From NCBI GenBank assembly GCA_034670405.1, contig JAXDDX010000010.1, positions 2,070,001 to 2,134,000 on the forward strand: 64,000 nucleotides of DNA, written 5' to 3'. Numbering within the stretch: the first letter of the stretch is position 1; every line of letters starts with the position of its first letter. This document shows, piece by piece, positions 58,701 through 64,000 of this stretch. Origin of the DNA: Hoplostethus atlanticus (Eukaryota > Chordata > Actinopteri > Trachichthyiformes > Trachichthyidae). The position numbers were made by a program, and so were the translations under genes. The notes below the pieces were generated by a model. It was given only the letters and a program-made list of their open reading frames with translations, was not told where the DNA came from and searched no databases.

Positions 58701-60824
58701 ATTTTTTTACTCCTATTGCATGATTGCCATCAAGGCTAAATAGGAATTGGAAATAGGAATCAGGGTTTCTCATCAGTCAATAAGGATACCCTGCCGCTGG
58801 CCACTGAAGGATCACCGACAACATCAGCATCACCACTGTAGACTGCCAGATGATCTTTCCCAGCTACAGGTCAAGTTTCAAGTCAAGTATAGCCCTTAAT
58901 CATGGTTACACATCATGGATGGAAAGAAATGACGGCACAGCTCCGGTATTACAAATGCAGCATTTGTGTGGCCTGATATGGGGTCCGCCCTTAGATTATT
59001 CAGTATGTATGAGAGCTGAGGAAAAGTACCTCGGGGCTATATAATCATTTACCAGCCGAGGCCTAATAGACACTCCAGTGCCACAGCCAGTGGTTTGAGA
59101 TCAAAGATAGCTACGCAAGAGAAATGGCTAAACATCATATCAGTACATCCATGTCCACTGTGGGCTTCAAGCAGCATAACTCAAAAATGTTGAGTTTATT
59201 TGACTAGCTGTCTTCATTGAACATAAAGCACAACTTGTTGCAGAACACAATTGTCCAAATCCTCTAGAAAACATGTGTTTTTCTCTGGTCCACAATAGAA
59301 CTGGCAGAGATAATTATTAATGCAGAGCAGGTTAGATTTTGACATATGGACTAAGATCCATCTTCTAGGAATCTAAAGGATTTACTTAACCTTCCATGGA
59401 CAACTGTTGTCTTTTTTTGGATGCAGCAGGATTTGGCTGTTCCTTCCTCAACTTCTCCAAGGTCCTGATCCTTTAATGACTAAAAACAATCAAAGCAACA
59501 ACAAGAATGGGCTTCACTCAGCCATTCCAAAGTCAATAGGGGCTCATGACTTTAACTAACTCCATCAAGAGTGGCTGTGACTTAATTAAACCTCGCGAAC
59601 AATGTCACGGACCACAGGGGCTAGCACTGCTGTCTTGCCAGAACTCAAAGTGCGAGAGAAATGCCATTACCTCAAGCTGCCTGAAAAAGAAAACATGTTT
59701 ACACATAGGAACTCAAACAGCTTTTGGCTATAATCCTTTAGAATATTATTATCACTTTTTATTGGCCGCTAATGAGGTACTTTGTATTCATTTGGTGGCC
59801 TAAACTCTTGGAGAAGTAATGCATGAGAGAGCAAACTCTTCACTGCATACCTATTTCCCATATGCGTCATAGCACCAGCTTAATAATATACGGTTTATTG
59901 ATAGCATGGCTTATCATCATAGTGTTTCAAGACGAGCATTGAAGTCTGGAGGTACAACTTGGATTAAACATGTTGACTGTTGTAGGCTCCACCGCCGCAG
60001 GACTTAGTTGTCTAATGGTTATTGGCCATTACCAACCGATCATTAGAACCAGTTCAGCAACGTGGAAAATGGAATGTGCAACGTTTCTAGTCACAGGTTT
60101 TTGAAGCAGATTGCATTTGCACTCACCGAGAAGCAACAAAACTCTGAAGTTGCTTAATCAAAAGAAGCCAGCATCTGTTTCGTCAGCGATTAAATATGAG
60201 AGGTATTAACGTGTGGTATTTAAACCGAGTTTTGGCACTATGGTTTCTTTAACAGATGATTTAGCAAACAGCTGTTGGCTTTTGTAAAATGAACAAGAGT
60301 TTCCATCACTCTGCCAAGCCACTTTGTTAAGATGCCATTTTCTACGCTTCGGATGCTTGTAGCCCATACGTCTTTCTTGGCAGTGATGGGTAGTTAAGGA
60401 ATCACTTCTCAGGTCAGCTTTGGCTGACCTAAATAAATGCTTTGCACTACAACACAACTTTATAATCGGTCTGTATCTCATAGTGCTGAGTCTTGCAAAT
60501 CTGTTTCACTGTTTGCTGAGTCTTTAGCCCGGTAGGAAGGAGTGGAGTACCAAATATATAATAGTTTATTGTTATAACGTAGTATTCATGTTGAACATAT
60601 TCATCAGTCATACATTATGACCAGAAGTAGTCTGGACATATATACATCTATGGTTGATATGTCTGAAGCCCCTATGTCAAGGCCCCTTTAATTTAATTTA
60701 ATAATATTACAGTTACCAATCAGAGAAATAAATAAATAAATAAATTCATAAATTACATATTTTTGTTGCTGTGCAGTATTTGATTATCGCTTACTGAGGC
60801 GCACGGGCAAGGTATTTTGAAGAT
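58701..60824. other. Intergenic, no gene recognised
   Basis: AT-rich unique-looking sequence, with an AAAT/AATA microsatellite at 60727-60744. No exon-like frames. Confidence 0.4.
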
Positions 60825-60948
60825 AAGAGGTAACAATAGACTAGTGTAACAAATTACTTACCCTAGGCAGTAATAAGTAAAGTAATATTACTTTTGAAAT
60901 GAGTAAAGAGGAATGTATTACATTTTTGGAGTGACAAGCCCAACACTG
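60825..60948 (-). mobile_element. DNA transposon end fragment (hAT-like, CAGTGTTGGGC terminus)
   Basis: On the minus strand it starts CAGTGTTGGGCTTGTCACTC and continues into aagtaatacattcctcttta-type sequence rich in AGTAAT words. This is a very common fish transposon end, as remembered. The other end was not found. Confidence 0.5.
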
Positions 60949-62657
60949 CTTGTGATTGTCTAAACTTTGTGGTGCTCATTATGTTGCCCTATAGGGCAAA
61001 CGCTACTAATAAATACTACTACTAATACTAATGCAAGTTAAAATGAACCTCAAGAATTAGAAACTATTTGACCTTGGTCTGGTAGTGAGTGAAGTGGTGT
61101 GAAGCACGACTGTTGGCTGGGCCGTTTGGACTGAGCATCTCCTCAGATTGTTGGTGTGACCTTTTCTTTTGAATGTTTAGAGCGGCTGTCCTCACAGAGC
61201 CGGCTGGCTCTGCTCCATAGTCGGGCAGAGGAGAGGAAGGAAAGGAGAGGTGGGATGCTGTGACAGATGGGGATTGGGGGCCAGGAGCAGGACAGCAGCG
61301 GTGTGCTTCACTGAGTCTCACAGGCGTCATATAGCGATTAATGGAAGCACACGTAGGGAAACCGAGTGCTGTGACATGAAAAGGAGTGAAATGAAAGAGA
61401 CAAGGTGACCCTCAAAGCGTGACTTTGCTCTGCTTTTGGTTTGAGGAAGTACTTAATAGAGTTATGTAATGCAAAGTGAGTGTATATGTCTGTGCTTGTA
61501 TGTTTGTGAGATATGTGTGAGCGAGAGATAGAGAGAAAGAGGAGTAGAGAGCAGAAGAGGACAAGTGTGTGAGCGTGTGGATTGCGTGTGTGCGTGTGTA
61601 TATGTATGCGAGTATGTGTGTGCATGCGGCTCCACCTATGCTGAAGCACACCTCTCAGTAAGAGCCCGTCTCCTGTGGCATCCAGAGGCTTTGAGTGATT
61701 TCCATTAATTCCTTCTGTCAGCCTGGCTCATCCCGCTCCCCTTCCAGATGCATGCCAACAACGTGGAGAGTCTTGTCACCTCCCTCTTGCCAGTGCCGAG
61801 CCGTCTGTTGGTTACACAAGATTGCCCTTGACTGCCTCAACAACGCAGCTCTCCTGATTACGTTAAAACACACCCCAGAATAGGCTCCTTTGAATGTGCT
61901 TCACCACGAGGAGAGGGAGGCACAGTGGCTGGTCTGTGATTGGTTCTCCTCCCTTATGACATTGGTAATTGATTTCCACTTGCATTAAGTGATGCTTCAT
62001 ATAGCCAGTGTTTCTATCAGGTGCTGCATTATGACACCGGTTGGAGTTTTAGTTCAGAGACGCCCCAATCCTTTGAGCCCCAAGTACAGTTATACATAAT
62101 TAATGTCCACAGAATAACTGTGCTGCTGCAACAAAGGGTGACGGCACGTACTCACGCTGTCTTACTCACATGATACTCACATGAAATGGAAGTGGACACT
62201 CTGTTCACTCAACGATGCTCTGTCTTCTGAGGTAAAAGCAGAGGAGACATCTTGGAAAGTGAGCCAAGTATGCCTTAAATAAATGGACAACCTTGACCTT
62301 AATATAAGGTCTACTGTTGAACAAATGGTGCCTGTGGGGAGCAGTAGAAAGGAGTATGCAGTGTGTTTTATATGGTTAAGACATATGGCAGGGGTGTGTC
62401 TGGAGCACTCTATATATGCCATGAAACATTCACACGTTACATTAAAACACACAACGCAATAAATCTAGTCGCCTATTTGCCTGTTACCTTAGACTACTGC
62501 CAAAGCAGAGAAAATCAATCTACATTCTGAATAGCAGTGGATGCTTCTGTGCCACTCTCTTGGTATGTAAAGAAACATTAACACACCCATTACAATAATG
62601 TGAGTCACCTTTTTGCCCGATGGATGTGTGCACTTGTGTTTGTGCAGGTTTATGTAC

Positions 62658-62662
<5 letters not shown>
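60949..62662. other. Intergenic, GT-rich patch and candidate regulatory block
   Basis: A GT/GA-rich stretch lies at about 61470-61630. About 61690-61990 is complex, non-repetitive sequence with homeodomain-like attaattcc and gtaattgatttcc words, and could be a conserved noncoding element. No gene is recognised. Confidence 0.35.

Positions 62663-62663
<1 letters not shown>

Positions 62664-62700
<37 letters not shown>
62664..62700. repeat. (GT)n microsatellite
   Basis: A GT run of about 37 bases. Confidence 0.97.
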
Positions 62701-62702
<2 letters not shown>

Positions 62703-64000
62703 ACTCAGCAGCAGACTAATGGCTCTGTTGGTGTGTCCTTAACACTGATCCTTTATCATAGTATGCATCAGGGAATATCAAGAACCTATATGGTTATGCT
62801 GCTCAACTTGCTTTTTTAAGAAAACCAGGAAAGGGAAGCACCTTGAGAGGTCACTGTAATGCAGTGAGACTCCAGCAGCCAGATAATGGTCACACTGGTC
62901 TTTATGGCCAATCAGTTCGCTGTAGTTGTAGTTTGTCATCATCATTGCCCTGCGACCAGCCATTTGAAAGCCAACAGTGAGCAACCGGACACTCAGACAA
63001 ACTGATCCCCCATCAATTACTGAGTGAGGCCAATAAGCCATCAGCCTGTATGGCCTGGATACAGCCATTAGTGTAATATGATAAATAGGACACAGATTAA
63101 GGAGCACAATTTCCCTTTTCTGATATGACTTGGGGTCTCATTTGGAGATATGGCTAATCTTTACGCGGCTCTCCATCTCCGTCATGGCGCCTCTTCTGAA
63201 GTCCAGTGAGACGTTTCCTCTCCTCCTCCAGTGACATCCCCATTAGAGCAATCCTGTTGATAAATGCCAGGCAGATTACAAAAGGGATGGTTTCATTTCA
63301 ACATGCTCCTTAGGCTGCACTCCAAGACAGGCCAAGCCTCTCTTCTCCGCCCTTTAAATTATACCCTGTTTCTTCACACAGTCAACCAAGAACCACTAGC
63401 TATGAATAATGCATCGGGGTAATCAGGGCCTTTCAATGGATGCACAGTGTGCGGGAGGGACTGATAAATATGGCACAGATTTGGCTACAGGATAAAGCAT
63501 GCTTAAAACATGACGGAAATAACTTTAATACAAATCATAAAACCATACACCTAACTAGGTGTATAAAACGAGTCTTAAGTGAGACAAAATGGTTAATAAG
63601 AGCATCCTGGATGCAGCACAGGTCTGAGGTATTGATGAGGACCCTTATAGACTTCCCTCAAATCAATAGCATACAGTTTTCAGGGCTTTGAATTATCTAC
63701 TATCCTGGTGAATGTTGGTCAGCTTTTGATGTACACTAAATCTTTACCGCTCCGATTCTTGAAGTTAAGGTGGAGAGGAAGCGTCGTTATTATTGGGAAG
63801 TGATCCATCAGGAGCGTTTGAGGGGTGCCGATGTCTCCACAGTGTGAAGCGCTTCGGACGATCAATCAGAGACAAAGCCCATCCTCCCTCCAGTGGCAGT
63901 GGGATGGTCTGTTATCACTACAACCGGCACTTCAATTATAACAGTAGCAGCGTGCAGATCCAAGATAATGCCAGACCCAAGAGTGGGCTTTAACACAGAG
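62701..64000. other. Intergenic to window end, no gene recognised
   Basis: A balanced-composition block at about 63120-63360 stands out against AT-rich flanks and might be regulatory. The frames here (62778-63107 minus, 63440-63691 plus, 63793-63993 plus) show no known motif. Confidence 0.35.

Overview
The window is vertebrate genomic DNA, most likely from a teleost fish. Protein-coding sequence is sparse and split by GT-AG introns. The interspersed repeats are of fish type: L2 LINEs, tRNA-derived SINEs with a fish-type 3' tail, hAT-like MITEs and long CA/GT tracts. Two host genes are readable, and they converge tail to tail. There is no operon, CRISPR array, prophage or other bacterial feature.

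Layout. (1) 1-3046, plus strand: the last four coding exons of a secretory carrier membrane protein of the SCAMP5 type (scamp5). Its first exon or exons lie to the left of the window, and its 3' UTR probably runs to about 3.7-4.0 kb. A hAT-like MITE sits eight bases inside one of its introns, and its target-site duplication is the splice donor itself. (2) 4-19.7 kb: no recognised gene. This interval holds SINE and LINE tails, a broken Gypsy-type gag fossil, one copy of a two-copy ~450 bp repeat and microsatellites. (3) 19746-37606, minus strand: a complete six-exon lysyl oxidase-like 1 gene (loxl1), 576 codons plus stop. All splice junctions keep frame, and the copper and LTQ-cofactor residues are present. 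Its introns carry an antisense L2 LINE with a long open RT frame, a second truncated LINE, a ~185 bp purine tract, a foldback and a perfect GATA-site palindrome. (4) 37.6-64 kb: the 5' flank of loxl1, without a recognisable gene. It holds several SINE-family copies, MITE ends, microsatellites, a perfect PBX/HOX-like palindrome and a few complex stretches that could be enhancers.

How the genes relate: Scamp5 is a four-pass membrane protein of the secretory and synaptic vesicle pathway. Loxl1 is a secreted copper amine oxidase that cross-links elastin. I see no shared function; the link is positional, and the human genes also lie on 15q24 (from memory).

I did not find an evident new biological system. 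The most distinctive observations are the MITE that duplicated the scamp5 splice donor, the perfect GATA and PBX/HOX palindromes near loxl1, the intronic foldback and the paired 450 bp repeat. Repeat family names and regulatory ideas come from pattern memory without any search.
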